From contig NZ_FOVZ01000001.1 of assembly GCF_900115295.1 (NCBI RefSeq), positions 558,001-622,000 on the forward strand: a stretch of 64,000 nt of DNA, given 5' to 3'. The notes below the pieces were generated by a model. It was not told the origin of the DNA and ran no database searches. It was given only the letters and a program-made list of their open reading frames with translations. Shown in pieces: positions 25,629-32,931 of this stretch; position 1 is the first letter of the stretch, and each line of letters begins with the position of its first letter. The position numbers and the translations under genes are program-made. The DNA comes from Sphingomonas sp. OK281 (GTDB taxonomy: Bacteria > Pseudomonadota > Alphaproteobacteria > Sphingomonadales > Sphingomonadaceae).

Positions 25629-27205
25629 GCGAAACGGACCTCGGTCTGGGGGGCGTTGATCAGCTTGACCGTGCGCAGCGCGAGATCGCCGCGGATGAGC
25701 ACGGTGATGCCGCGATACTCGGCGCCCTTGATGAACGCGTTGATGATGTCGACGTTGTCGAGATCGACATAGCTGGTCGACGACAGGTCGATCAGCAGGT
25801 TCGCGTTGTCGGGCACTTTGGCGAGCGACTTCTGCAGTTCGTATTTGTGGATGAAGTACAGGTTGCGGCGGGCGCGGACGAGGCAGTCCTCGTCGTCGCA
25901 GGCAAAGGTGATCGCGGTGCGGAAGTTGCGCGCGACGACGAACACGAAGCCGACCGCAAGACCGATGACGATCCCCTCGAGCAGGTCGGTGAAGAGAATC
26001 GCAGCCACGGTGACGACGAACGGGATGAACTGCGTCCAACCCTGCTTGAAGCGTTCGGTGTACAGCTTCGGCTTGGTCAGCTTGTAGCCGGTCGCGATCA
26101 GAACCGCGGCAAGCGCCGACAGCGGGATCAGGTTCAGCACCGCAGGGATCAGCGCGACGCTGACCAGCAGCCAGAAGCCGTGCAGGATCGTCGAAAGCTT
26201 GCTCTCCGCCTTCGCATCGACGTTGGCCGAAGAGCGGACGATGACGGACGTGACGGGGAGGCCACCGATCAGGCCGGACAGGATGTTGCCGCCGCCCTGT
26301 GCCATCAGCTCCCAGTTCTTGTCGGTCGAGCGACGGCGCGGATCGATCTCGTCGACCGCCTTGACGCTCAGCAGCGATTCGAGGCTGGCGACGATCGCGA
26401 GCGTGACGGCGCTGCTCCAGACGATGCCCATCGTGATCCCGGAGAAATCGGGGAAGGTGAACAGCGACGGGAATTGTGACAGCGTCTGCGTGATAGGCAC
26501 CTGCACCAGATGCGTCGCCTGAAGCTGCCAGTCGGGCTTCACGACACCGAGCAACATGTTGCCGAAGATGCCGATCAGCACGACGACGAGCGGGCCGGGA
26601 ACGAAGCGCAGCGGGCCGTCCTTCGGCTTGGCACCGTCCCACCAGAACAGGAAGGCGAGGCTGACCGAGGCGATCAGGATCGCGCCGGGGGTGACGGCCG
26701 CGCTGAGGCTGTCAAGGATACGCGAGAAGGTATTGATGCCGTTCGCGGTGGTGAATTCGAAGATGCCCTCGGCTTCGCGGTCGAAACCGACGGCGTGCGG
26801 GATCTGCTTGAGGATCAGGATCAGGCCGATCGCCGCGAGCATGCCGGTGATGACCGACGACGGTACGAACTCGCTGAGGATACCCGCGCGCGTCAGCGAA
26901 AAGCAGATCTGGAGCACACCCGCCAGCACGACCGCCATCAGGAACATCTGGTAGCTGGGCATGCTCTCGATTGCGGTGAGCACGATCACGGTCAGGCCGG
27001 CGGCGGGGCCGCTGACCGACAGCGGCGATTTCGAGAACAGGCCGACCGCGATGCCGCCGACGATGCCGGAAATGATGCCGGCGAACAGCGGTGCACCGGA
27101 TGCGAGCGCGACGCCGAGACAGAGGGGAAGCGCGACCAGCGCGACGACGATGGAGGCGGGAAGATCCGCGCGCCATGTGGTAAGCTTTGGAATGAGAGTC
27201 GGCAC
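25625..27205 (-). CDS. SulP family anion permease with STAS domain, likely bicarbonate transporter
   Basis: 526-aa SulP/SLC26 transporter with about 10-12 membrane segments. The N-terminal signature is DLPASIVVALVALPLCLGVALASGAP, and GLIGGLPVTSVIVRSSANV lies in the core. A cytoplasmic STAS domain spans about 420-520 (NLLIDLSSTSYVDLDNVD). The GTG at 27203-27205 has a perfect AGGAG 5 nt upstream and is preferred to the longer frame. Coupled to can by ATGA: SulP plus carbonic anhydrase suggests Na+-dependent HCO3- uptake (BicA-like) rather than sulfate. The substrate is inferred from context only. Confidence 0.92.
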   Translation of the reverse strand: MPTLIPKLTTWRADLPASIVVALVALPLCLGVALASGAPLFAGIISGIVGGIAVGLFSKSPLSVSGPAAGLTVIVLTAIESMPSYQMFLMAVVLAGVLQICFSLTRAGILSEFVPSSVITGMLAAIGLILILKQIPHAVGFDREAEGIFEFTTANGINTFSRILDSLSAAVTPGAILIASVSLAFLFWWDGAKPKDGPLRFVPGPLVVVLIGIFGNMLLGVVKPDWQLQATHLVQVPITQTLSQFPSLFTFPDFSGITMGIVWSSAVTLAIVASLESLLSVKAVDEIDPRRRSTDKNWELMAQGGGNILSGLIGGLPVTSVIVRSSANVDAKAESKLSTILHGFWLLVSVALIPAVLNLIPLSALAAVLIATGYKLTKPKLYTERFKQGWTQFIPFVVTVAAILFTDLLEGIVIGLAVGFVFVVARNFRTAITFACDDEDCLVRARRNLYFIHKYELQKSLAKVPDNANLLIDLSSTSYVDLDNVDIINAFIKGAEYRGITVLIRGDLALRTVKLINAPQTEVRFA

Positions 27206-27421
27206 CAGGGCTCCTGTCGCTAAGGTGTCGGCTGGGAATACGTCCGCACCGGACGCATCTATCCATGCCACATGACAAATAGTTCATGTTCATTAATCGA
27301 TGAATGGTGGCTGACTCAAGGCGGAATGTTGCGGCGCGGAAGATTGTCGGATGGGACGAGTTTTGGCCCTCTTCGCAGCGTGCGGTTGCGTTGTCCGCGG
27401 GGACGCCTATCTCGGGCCGCT

Positions 27422-27961
27422 ATGGCGAGAAGCACGACACGATCTTCAGACTGGGGTTTTCCCCGCTGGCGCGAGTATGGCGCGAGCACCGAGGCGGTGA
27501 CCGTCCGGCTGTGCGACCGCCATGGTTGCAACGAGCCCGGCAATTGTCCGGCGCCGAAATCGCCCAACAGCCCGGACCGCTGGTATTTCTGCATGAACCA
27601 CGCCGGCGAATATAATCGTGGCTGGAATTATTTCGAAGGCTTAAGCGCGGAGGAAGCGGCCGAGCGCGAGGCGGCGGAAACGCGTACTGCCGACGGCTAC
27701 ACCGATCCCAAGCATTATGCCTGGGCATGTTCGGGCGACGGCAGCCGGTCGCGTGACGAGATGCGCGCGCTCGAGGTGTTGGACCTGGAGCCCGACGCGA
27801 CGTTCGAGGACGTGCGCGCGGCGTGGCGGCGGATGGCGAAGGCGAACCATCCCGACGTGCGGCCGAACGACAAGGACGCGGCGAAGCGGTTCCAGGGCGT
27901 GCAGGCGGCGTATGAGGTTCTGAAGGTGGCCGAAGACCAGCGGACGTGGAAGCCGGCGTGA
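27422..27961 (+). CDS. J-domain-containing protein (DnaJ-like)
   Basis: 179-aa protein. The N-terminal part contains CDRHGCNEPGNCPAPKSP followed by WYFCMNHAGEYNRGWNYF, a Cys/His-rich module that might bind a metal. The C-terminal J-domain (about 115-175) has LEVLDLEPDATFEDVRAAWRRM and the Hsp70-stimulating HPD in KANHPDVRPND. Single-domain J proteins of this layout are common in sphingomonads. ATG 27422 chosen because upstream residues are unrelated to the family. Its TGA overlaps the GTG of the ferredoxin-like gene (GTGA). Confidence 0.88.
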   Translation: MARSTTRSSDWGFPRWREYGASTEAVTVRLCDRHGCNEPGNCPAPKSPNSPDRWYFCMNHAGEYNRGWNYFEGLSAEEAAEREAAETRTADGYTDPKHYAWACSGDGSRSRDEMRALEVLDLEPDATFEDVRAAWRRMAKANHPDVRPNDKDAAKRFQGVQAAYEVLKVAEDQRTWKPA

Positions 27962-28305
27962 TCCGCGTCCTCGCCAGTCGCTGGCAGGGTAGCGTTCTGG
28001 TCTGCGGCAAGTGTTCGAAGAAGCTCGACGGCGGGTTCGGCGAGAAGGGCCGTACGCCTTTGGTCAAATTGCTGCGTCAGGCACTCGGCGTGAAGAAGGG
28101 CCGCAAGTCAGATCGCGGCGTGGTCGAGGTGAAATGCCTCGGGGTTTGCCCGAAGAATGCGGTCGTGATGGTCGACGGCGCCCGGCCGGACCGGTGGATG
28201 CTCGTGCCGGCCGGTGCGGATACGGATGAAATCGTTGCAACCCTTACCGAACACCGCGACGTGCCCTCACCCTCGCCGCCTCCGGCGTCTCTCCCTCTCC
28301 CCTGA
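27958..28305 (+). CDS. (2Fe-2S) ferredoxin-like, thioredoxin-fold protein
   Basis: 115-aa protein starting at GTG 27958 (GTGA overlap with the J-domain gene). Four Cys in CGKC (about residues 16-19) and CLGVCPKNAV (about 60-65) form a thioredoxin-like [2Fe-2S] binding pattern. The basic central segment KKGRKSDRG is unusual. The final 14 or so residues (PSPSPPPASLPLP) are encoded by the left arm of a family C repeat, which also supplies the TGA stop. It is likely an electron carrier or Fe-S scaffold. Confidence 0.85.
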   Translation: MIRVLASRWQGSVLVCGKCSKKLDGGFGEKGRTPLVKLLRQALGVKKGRKSDRGVVEVKCLGVCPKNAVVMVDGARPDRWMLVPAGADTDEIVATLTEHRDVPSPSPPPASLPLP

Positions 28306-28355
28306 GGCCAGAGGGAAGGGGCCCGCGGCTGCTTGGCCGTGGGAAGGGTGAGGGC
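28261..28355. repeat. Family C-like inverted repeat overlapping a CDS end
   Basis: Left arm GTGCCCTCACCCT (28261-28273) and right arm AGGGTGAGGGCAC (28347-28359) frame an inner CTCCCTCTCCCCTGAGG / CCAGAGGGAAGGGG hairpin. The left part is translated as the C-terminus of the 27958 gene. Confidence 0.8.
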
Positions 28356-28367
28356 ACGGTTTTCACG

Positions 28368-28775
28368 TTAGGCGGCGTACCGCTCCGCCGTCTCCCGGAT
28401 CATCGCGATCATGTTCGGGATCCCCTGCGTCCGGTTCGAACTCAGCTGCTTGCTTAGATCGAACGGCGCCAGTTCCGCCTTGATGTCGGTCGCCACGATC
28501 GCGCGCGGCGCCTGATCCTGCACGGTCAGCAACACAAGCGCGATGATCCCCTTGGTGATCGCCGCATTCGAATCCGCCAGAAAATGCAGCCGGCCGTCGT
28601 CGGTGGACGTCGGATACACCCAGACCGAAGCCGAACACCCGCGCACCAGCGTTGCATCGGTCTTCAGCGCATCCGGCATCGGTTCAAGCTCTTTGCCGAG
28701 ATCGATTAGCAGGCGGTAGCGATCGTCGGGTTCGAGGAAGTCGTATTCCTCGCGAATGTCGGTGAGAGTGGCCAT
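28368..28775 (-). CDS. sufE: SufE family protein
   Basis: 135-aa Fe-S cluster assembly accessory factor that accepts persulfide sulfur from SufS. IREEYDFLEPDDRYRLLIDLG is the N-terminal helix. The sulfur-accepting Cys is in LVRGCSASVWVYP (near residue 51, the usual place). SDSNAAITKGIIALVLL follows the SufE pattern closely. ATG 28775 was chosen; the frame extends upstream without homologous residues. Separated from the psp genes by a repeat and 116 bp. Confidence 0.95.
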   Translation of the reverse strand: MATLTDIREEYDFLEPDDRYRLLIDLGKELEPMPDALKTDATLVRGCSASVWVYPTSTDDGRLHFLADSNAAITKGIIALVLLTVQDQAPRAIVATDIKAELAPFDLSKQLSSNRTQGIPNMIAMIRETAERYAA

Positions 28776-28817
28776 GGGCGGTCGGTAGCGGGTCGAGTGT
28801 TGCGCCACAACTCCAGT

Positions 28818-28870
28818 GTTCCCCCGCGAAGGCAGGGCCCCAGTCTGGACCCCCGCCTTCGCGGGGGAAC
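28818..28870. repeat. Family A inverted repeat
   Basis: GTTCCCCCGCGAAGGC pairs with GCCTTCGCGGGGGAAC. It lies between sufE and the last small gene of the psp operon. Confidence 0.9.
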
Positions 28871-28891
28871 AAGTCTTCTGGTCGGCGGGGC

Positions 28892-29131
28892 CTAAAGGTC
28901 CACCCCGGCGGCGATCGCCTCGAGCTTCTTGATCCGCTCCTTCAAATCCGCGATCTCGATCCGCGATCCGGTCGATACGGAGACCGGCATCCGGCCGTCG
29001 TGCGCGTGATCGAGTTCCATCCGCCGCAGCGAGAGCCATCCGCGCCATCCGGCCAAGCCACCGGCCACGATCATCGCCAGCCCCGCAAGGCTCGCCAACG
29101 CCAGGGTGATGTAGAGATTAGGGTCGATCAT
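28892..29131 (-). CDS. Small membrane-anchored coiled-coil protein 4 of the psp operon, 79 aa
   Basis: An N-terminal membrane span (about 6-28: YITLALASLAGLAMIVAGG) is followed by a basic segment GWRGWLSLRRMELDHAHDG. The C-terminal helix IADLKERIKKLEAIAAG matches the first half of the L-x-x-R-I-x-x-L-E-x-I motif found in its neighbours. The terminal E-I-x-x-L-R part is missing. It is 11 bp downstream of the previous gene and last in the operon. Confidence 0.75.
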   Translation of the reverse strand: MIDPNLYITLALASLAGLAMIVAGGLAGWRGWLSLRRMELDHAHDGRMPVSVSTGSRIEIADLKERIKKLEAIAAGVDL

Positions 29132-29142
29132 GTCCGCCTCCT

Positions 29143-29391
29143 CTAGCGGTCGCGGAGCCGTTCGATCTCTCGGTCGAGATCGACGCTCTTGTGGTTGTCG
29201 GTGATCACGCGCTCCAGCACCTGGATGCGCTCCTTCATCTGCTGCACCTCGTCGCGCAGTCGGGCTGCCTCGGGATCGTTCATCAGCGACTGTGCCTCGC
29301 CGTGGCGCGCACTCTTGTGGCGCGATTTGAAGATGCCGGTAATCATTACGATCAGGACGATCATCACGACCATCACCTGTCCACCATTCAT
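29143..29391 (-). CDS. Small membrane-anchored coiled-coil protein 3 of the psp operon, 82 aa
   Basis: MNGGQVMVVMIVLIVMITGIF is a single N-terminal span of about 18 residues. A short basic stretch (KSRHKSARHGE) and a coiled coil follow. The C-terminal motif is MKERIQVLERVITD ... REIERLRDR, the same as in its neighbours. GGAG lies 8 nt before the ATG. PspB-like in size, topology and tail, but not identifiable as PspB by its first half. Confidence 0.78.
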   Translation of the reverse strand: MNGGQVMVVMIVLIVMITGIFKSRHKSARHGEAQSLMNDPEAARLRDEVQQMKERIQVLERVITDNHKSVDLDREIERLRDR

Positions 29392-29415
29392 GATCTTATC
29401 TCCTAACGGGTCGGT

Positions 29416-29700
29416 CTAGTTGGTCAGGCGTTCGGTCGCGGGACCGGTATCGCGGAGCAGGTCGATCTCGTTCGAGAGCTCGATCCCGCGGTCGGTGACA
29501 ATCCGTTCGAGCACACGGACGCGCTGTTCGAGACGGTCGGTATGCGCCGCATATTGTGCGGACTTCTCGGCGATCATCTGGGCGTCGAGTTCCATGCGGC
29601 GGTGCCGGTAGGCGAACCAGGGCCTGACGAAGACACCGCCGAAGATCGCGAGCAGTCCGCAGCAGATGCCGAGGATCGGGATGAGCAAGGGGCTGAGCAT
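29416..29700 (-). CDS. Small membrane-anchored coiled-coil protein 2 of the psp operon, 94 aa
   Basis: One or two N-terminal spans (LLIPILGICCGLLAIFGGVFV, about residues 4-28) with two Cys, then AYRHRRMELDAQM. The tail reads LEQRVRVLERIVTD ... NEIDLLRDT, closely matching copies 1 and 3. Spacer to the previous gene 11 bp. Role unknown; docking to PspA or to other family members is plausible. Confidence 0.78.
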   Translation of the reverse strand: MLSPLLIPILGICCGLLAIFGGVFVRPWFAYRHRRMELDAQMIAEKSAQYAAHTDRLEQRVRVLERIVTDRGIELSNEIDLLRDTGPATERLTN

Positions 29701-29711
29701 GATCGTGTCCT

Positions 29712-30023
29712 TCAGCGGTCGCGAAGGGCTTCGATCTCGCGAGCGGTGCGCTCGGCGGGATCGGTGGCGATGCGCTCGAGGACTGCGATGCGCTCCTCGA
29801 GGCGCGAGACCTGGCCGTTAAGACGGTCGTTCTCGGTGCTCAGCAGTTCAACCTTCCGGTCGGCGGCGGGATCTTGCTTCTGCGCGCCGCCCCAGTTCAT
29901 CGTGTTGCCCCAGTCGTCGCTCGGCGGGTAGCCGTGTTTCGTACGGATCCAGTTGTTGACGATCCAACCGACGGTCGTGATCGCGATGATGGCAATAATG
30001 AAACCTGGTCCACCCCAAGCCAT
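29712..30023 (-). CDS. Small membrane-anchored coiled-coil protein 1 of the psp operon, 103 aa
   Basis: A span near residues 7-26 (FIIAIIAITTVGWIVNNWI) precedes a Gly/Asn-rich segment (HGYPPSDDWGNTMNWGG) and a coiled coil. The tail LEERIAVLERIATD ... REIEALRDR is the clearest copy of the motif shared across the operon. Begins 27 bp after pspC. Not a known PspD; PspD of enterobacteria has no such coiled coil. Confidence 0.78.
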   Translation of the reverse strand: MAWGGPGFIIAIIAITTVGWIVNNWIRTKHGYPPSDDWGNTMNWGGAQKQDPAADRKVELLSTENDRLNGQVSRLEERIAVLERIATDPAERTAREIEALRDR

Positions 30024-30050
30024 AGTCTATCTCCCTGTTGACGCCGCGTC

Positions 30051-30431
30051 TCAGCGCAGGCTGTCGATCTCTGCCGCGAGGCTGTTGCTGTTGCGGCTGG
30101 TATAGTGCGTCTCGATGTCGGCGAGGCGGCGGTCTATGTCGCGGAACTTGCTGCGGACCTCGGCGGTCGACCGCTTCGGGTTCGAGCGCACGCCCTGCCA
30201 GAACTTCGCGTCGTCTGGCGTCTCGTACAGGCCGATCGGCTTTTTCGGCGCCAGCCAGGCGGCGGCAAAGTAGCCAAGGATCACCCATCCGCTGGTAGCG
30301 AACGCCAATATTACCATTGCGACCCGAACAAGAGTGATATCGAGACCCGTATAGTCAGCTATCCCGGAGCATACACCCTTGAACTTGGCGTTCTGCTTGT
30401 CGAGGTAGAATTGTGTGCGGCTGGCAGACAT
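30051..30431 (-). CDS. pspC: Envelope stress response membrane protein PspC
   Basis: 126-aa PspC-domain protein. QFYLDKQNAKFKGVCSGIADYTGLDITLVRV is the PspC signature (K-G-V-C-x-G-I-A-x-Y). A membrane span follows (about 38-62), with AAAWLAPKKP after it. The C-terminal third contains a coiled coil, RSKFRDIDRRLADIETHYTS, and ends in LAAEIDSLR, echoing the tails of the extra small proteins. ATG 30431 is one base from the pspB stop. PspC senses envelope stress with PspB and regulates PspA. Confidence 0.95.
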   Translation of the reverse strand: MSASRTQFYLDKQNAKFKGVCSGIADYTGLDITLVRVAMVILAFATSGWVILGYFAAAWLAPKKPIGLYETPDDAKFWQGVRSNPKRSTAEVRSKFRDIDRRLADIETHYTSRNSNSLAAEIDSLR

Positions 30432-30432
30432 A

Positions 30433-30726
30433 TCAATTCCTCCGTTCGAAGCTGCGATCAATCGGGCGTTCCACAATTCGATCGGTGTCGTATTGCGATT
30501 GCGCTGTCAGACCAGGTTTCCAGTCTGGGTTATCGGCCGAAATGATACGCTCGACTGTGATCAAACGATCTTCCAAGCGCCGCGCCAGAAGCTGCATATC
30601 GTCGAGAAGGCGCTCATCTTCTTCGGTAATCTTCGGAGCCTGCTTCCACTTCGTGACATAGTGGAGAATGACCCAAGGAAGGCCGATGAATATTGCGAGG
30701 ACTGTGATTACTGCACCGAAAGGCAT
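30433..30726 (-). CDS. pspB: Envelope stress response membrane protein PspB
   Basis: 97-aa PspB-like protein. N-terminal span FGAVITVLAIFIGLPWVILHYVTKW (about 3-27), with the PspB hallmark L-P-x-x-I/L-L-H-Y. Coiled coil from about 35: EEDERLLDDMQLLARRLEDRLITVERIIS. The Asp/Arg-rich tail extends past the usual PspB end. One base separates it from pspA. Together with PspC it forms the inner-membrane stress sensor that binds PspA. Confidence 0.93.
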   Translation of the reverse strand: MPFGAVITVLAIFIGLPWVILHYVTKWKQAPKITEEDERLLDDMQLLARRLEDRLITVERIISADNPDWKPGLTAQSQYDTDRIVERPIDRSFERRN

Positions 30727-30727
30727 C

Positions 30728-31393
30728 TCAATCGTCCTTCTTCATGCGCGCCTTGAGCGCGGCGAGCTGGGCGTCGACCTTGTCGTTGCTGCGCAACTCG
30801 GCGATTTCCTCTTCAAGCGTCTTGACGACCCCGAGCCCCATCGCGTCCGCGCGGCCCTCGGCTTCGTCGACGCGGCGATCGAGGATGTCGAAGCGGCTGA
30901 ACGCCTCGTGTGTCTTCGGGCCGTTGTACATCTCGCGCAGCCGGGTGCGGTTGTTCGCGCTTTCCAGCCGGGTCTGCACCGCGTTCTGCTTGGTGCGCGC
31001 CTCGCGGAGCTTGGTCTGGAGCTTGGCGATGTCCTCTTCGGAAGCCCGAAGTGCATCGTCGAGCACGCCGACCTCGGCCTTCAACTGCTCGGCCATGTCG
31101 AACGCCTTCTGACGCTCGACCAGGGCTGCCTTGGCAAGGTCCTCGCGGTCCTTGCTCAGCGCCAGCTCGGCCTTCTCGGTCCAGTTGTCCTGGAGCTGCT
31201 CTAGCTTCGAGATATGGCGGCGCATCTCCTTCTGGTCGGCGATGGTGCGCGCAGCGGAGGCGCGAACCTCGACCAGCGTTTCCTCCATCTCGAGGATGAT
31301 CATGCGGATCATCTTCGACGGGTCTTCGGCCTTCTCAATCAAGTCGGCGAAGTTGGCGGCGACGATGTCGCGGGTGCGGGAAAAGATGCCCAT
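30728..31393 (-). CDS. pspA: Phage shock protein A (ESCRT-III superfamily membrane repair protein)
   Basis: 221-aa, almost entirely helical. MGIFSRTRDIVAANFADLIEKAEDP is the PspA N terminus with its amphipathic membrane-binding helix; MIRMIILEMEETLVEVRASAARTIADQKE continues in the family pattern. Length matches PspA/IM30 without the C-terminal extension of Vipp1. PspA binds PspF to inhibit it and polymerises on damaged inner membrane. It is preceded by 54 bp and the 47-aa peptide gene, and follows the sigma-54 promoter. Confidence 0.97.
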   Translation of the reverse strand: MGIFSRTRDIVAANFADLIEKAEDPSKMIRMIILEMEETLVEVRASAARTIADQKEMRRHISKLEQLQDNWTEKAELALSKDREDLAKAALVERQKAFDMAEQLKAEVGVLDDALRASEEDIAKLQTKLREARTKQNAVQTRLESANNRTRLREMYNGPKTHEAFSRFDILDRRVDEAEGRADAMGLGVVKTLEEEIAELRSNDKVDAQLAALKARMKKDD

Positions 31394-31447
31394 GTAAATC
31401 CTACTCCAGGGGTCGGCCCGAGGCTCTCAGCGAGTCCGTCGGGAGTC

Positions 31448-31591
31448 TTATGCCACGATTGCGGTGGTTGCCGCGATGGGCGTTACGTTGGTTGCGATGG
31501 CGGGTCCGACCGCGCCGAGGACGCAGGTTGCGCTGACGACGATGGTGCAGAGGGTGGCGGCGACGGTGCGGGCGATGGTGGTGTTGAACAT
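31448..31591 (-). CDS. 47-aa hydrophobic peptide, first gene of the psp operon
   Basis: ATG at 31589-31591 with AAGGGG 7 nt upstream, TAA at 31448-31450. The product is MFNTTIARTVAATLCTIVVSATCV, then LGAVGPAIATNVTPIAATTAIVA: one short basic N-terminal region, a hydrophobic core of about 16-20 residues with two Cys and a Thr/Ala-rich tail. This resembles a signal peptide cleaved after a small-residue site, or a single-span membrane peptide. It sits between the sigma-54 promoter and pspA, on the same strand, so it must be induced with pspA. No family recognised. Confidence 0.7.
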   Translation of the reverse strand: MFNTTIARTVAATLCTIVVSATCVLGAVGPAIATNVTPIAATTAIVA

Positions 31592-31647
31592 GGTGGGTCC
31601 CCTTTAAGGATGGTTGGTTCCGCTATTCGGCGGGTTGCCTGAAGCGT

Positions 31648-31664
31648 TGCATCTGTCGTGCCAG
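31648..31664 (-). promoter_or_regulatory. Sigma-54 (RpoN) promoter of the psp operon
   Basis: The minus strand reads CTGGCACGACAGATGCA: -24 element TGGCAC with GG, -12 element ATGCA with GC, and 5 bases between as in TGGCAC-N5-TTGCA. Transcription would start near 31636 and reach the 47-aa gene about 45 nt later. The remaining about 100 bp to the pspF start can hold PspF enhancer sites. Confidence 0.88.
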
Positions 31665-31763
31665 TTTCGAAAATGGCGAAATTGCAGGGGTTTGCGCGAT
31701 TTCGACTGTCAACCGGGTACCGCAAGCTTGCCAAGAGTTGGGAATTCGCGCCACATCTTCGCC

Positions 31764-32801
31764 ATGGAGCGAACAACCCAGGTCATCGGTGAGTCCGGCA
31801 CGTTCATGGCGGCACTCGAACGCGCGTCACGGGCGGCGGCGTTGGATCGTCCTGTGCTGGTGATCGGCGAGCGTGGCACGGGCAAGGAACTGGTCGCCGA
31901 GCGCCTCCATCGCCTGTCGCCGCGGTGGGATCAGCCATTGGTGATCATGAACTGCGCGGCGCTGCCCGAGACGCTGATCGAGGCGGAGTTGTTCGGGCAT
32001 GAGGCGGGCGCGTTCACCGGCGCGACCAAGGCGCGGGTAGGGCGGTTCGAGGAGGCGGACGGGGGGACGTTGTTCCTCGACGAACTCGGGACGCTGTCGA
32101 TGGCGGCGCAGGACCGGCTGTTGCGCGCGGTCGAATATGGCGAGATCACGCGGATCGGCTCATCGCGACCCATGCGCGTCGACGTCCGGATCGTGGCGGC
32201 GACCAACGAGCATCTCCCCGACAAGGTCGACCGCCACGAGTTCCGCGCCGATCTGCTCGATCGCTTGTCGTTCGAGGTTGTGACCCTGCCGCCTCTGCGC
32301 GCGCGTACCGGGGATGTCGTGGTGCTGGCCGAGCATTTCGGCCGGCGGATGGCGTCAGAGTTGGGACGCGAACGCTGGGAAGGGTTCGGCCCCGCGGCGA
32401 TGGATGCACTGATCGCGTATCGCTGGCCCGGCAACGTCCGTGAGTTGCGGAATGTCGTAGAGCGCGCGGTGTATCGTTGGGAACAGGCGGGGCCGATCGA
32501 CGCGATCGAGATCGACCCGTTCCAGTCGCCGCACCGGCCGGGCGCCGCGACCGCGCCGAAGCCTATGATTGTGGCGCCGCGCGCAGCCGAACCGGACGAA
32601 GGCGAGGACCCGGTCGTAGCCTGCGAAGAAGGCCCCTCGGACTTCAAGTCGCGCGTATCCCGCTTCGAACGCGACCTGCTCTCACGCGCTTTGTCCGAAC
32701 ACCGCTTCAACCAACGCGCCACCGCCGAAGCGCTAGGCCTGAGCTACGACCAACTCCGCCACGCCCTGAAACGCCACGATCTCCTGAACGCGGGCGCCTG
32801 A
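31764..32801 (+). CDS. pspF: Sigma-54 dependent activator PspF
   Basis: 345-aa enhancer-binding protein without a receiver domain, as expected for PspF. The AAA+ core has Walker A GERGTGKE (35-42), the sigma-54 contacting loop GAFTGA (82-87) and Walker B GGTLFLDE. Arg finger region is FRADLLDRLSFEVVTLPPLR. A Pro/Glu-rich linker (about 255-295) longer than in E. coli PspF precedes a C-terminal Fis-type HTH (NQRATAEALGLSYDQLRHALK). ATG 31764 was selected because upstream codons of the open frame lie in the divergent promoter region. PspA is its expected inhibitor. Confidence 0.95.
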   Translation: MERTTQVIGESGTFMAALERASRAAALDRPVLVIGERGTGKELVAERLHRLSPRWDQPLVIMNCAALPETLIEAELFGHEAGAFTGATKARVGRFEEADGGTLFLDELGTLSMAAQDRLLRAVEYGEITRIGSSRPMRVDVRIVAATNEHLPDKVDRHEFRADLLDRLSFEVVTLPPLRARTGDVVVLAEHFGRRMASELGRERWEGFGPAAMDALIAYRWPGNVRELRNVVERAVYRWEQAGPIDAIEIDPFQSPHRPGAATAPKPMIVAPRAAEPDEGEDPVVACEEGPSDFKSRVSRFERDLLSRALSEHRFNQRATAEALGLSYDQLRHALKRHDLLNAGA

Positions 32802-32808
32802 CCTACTT

Positions 32809-32922
32809 CCCCCCTCCCTGAAAGGGAGGGGTTGGGGGTGGGTCGGCTTCCGCATCAGGCGACGCCAGCGGCACAAGCCGGCCGACCCACCCCCAAACCC
32901 CTCCCTTCCAGGGAGGGGGGGA
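32809..32922. repeat. Family B inverted repeat
   Basis: CCCCCCTCCCTGAAAGGGAGG with TTGGGGGTGGGTCGG, mirrored by CCGACCCACCCCCAAACCCC and CTCCCTTCCAGGGAGGGGG. Lies between pspF and the convergent antiporter. Confidence 0.9.
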
Positions 32923-32931
32923 AGAAAAGCG

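Noticed and set aside
24990..26642. Long in-frame extension upstream of carbonic anhydrase
   Set aside because: The upstream part is a shadow of the SulP gene. The ATG 25628 overlaps SulP in the usual ATGA form and begins the known N terminus of the enzyme.
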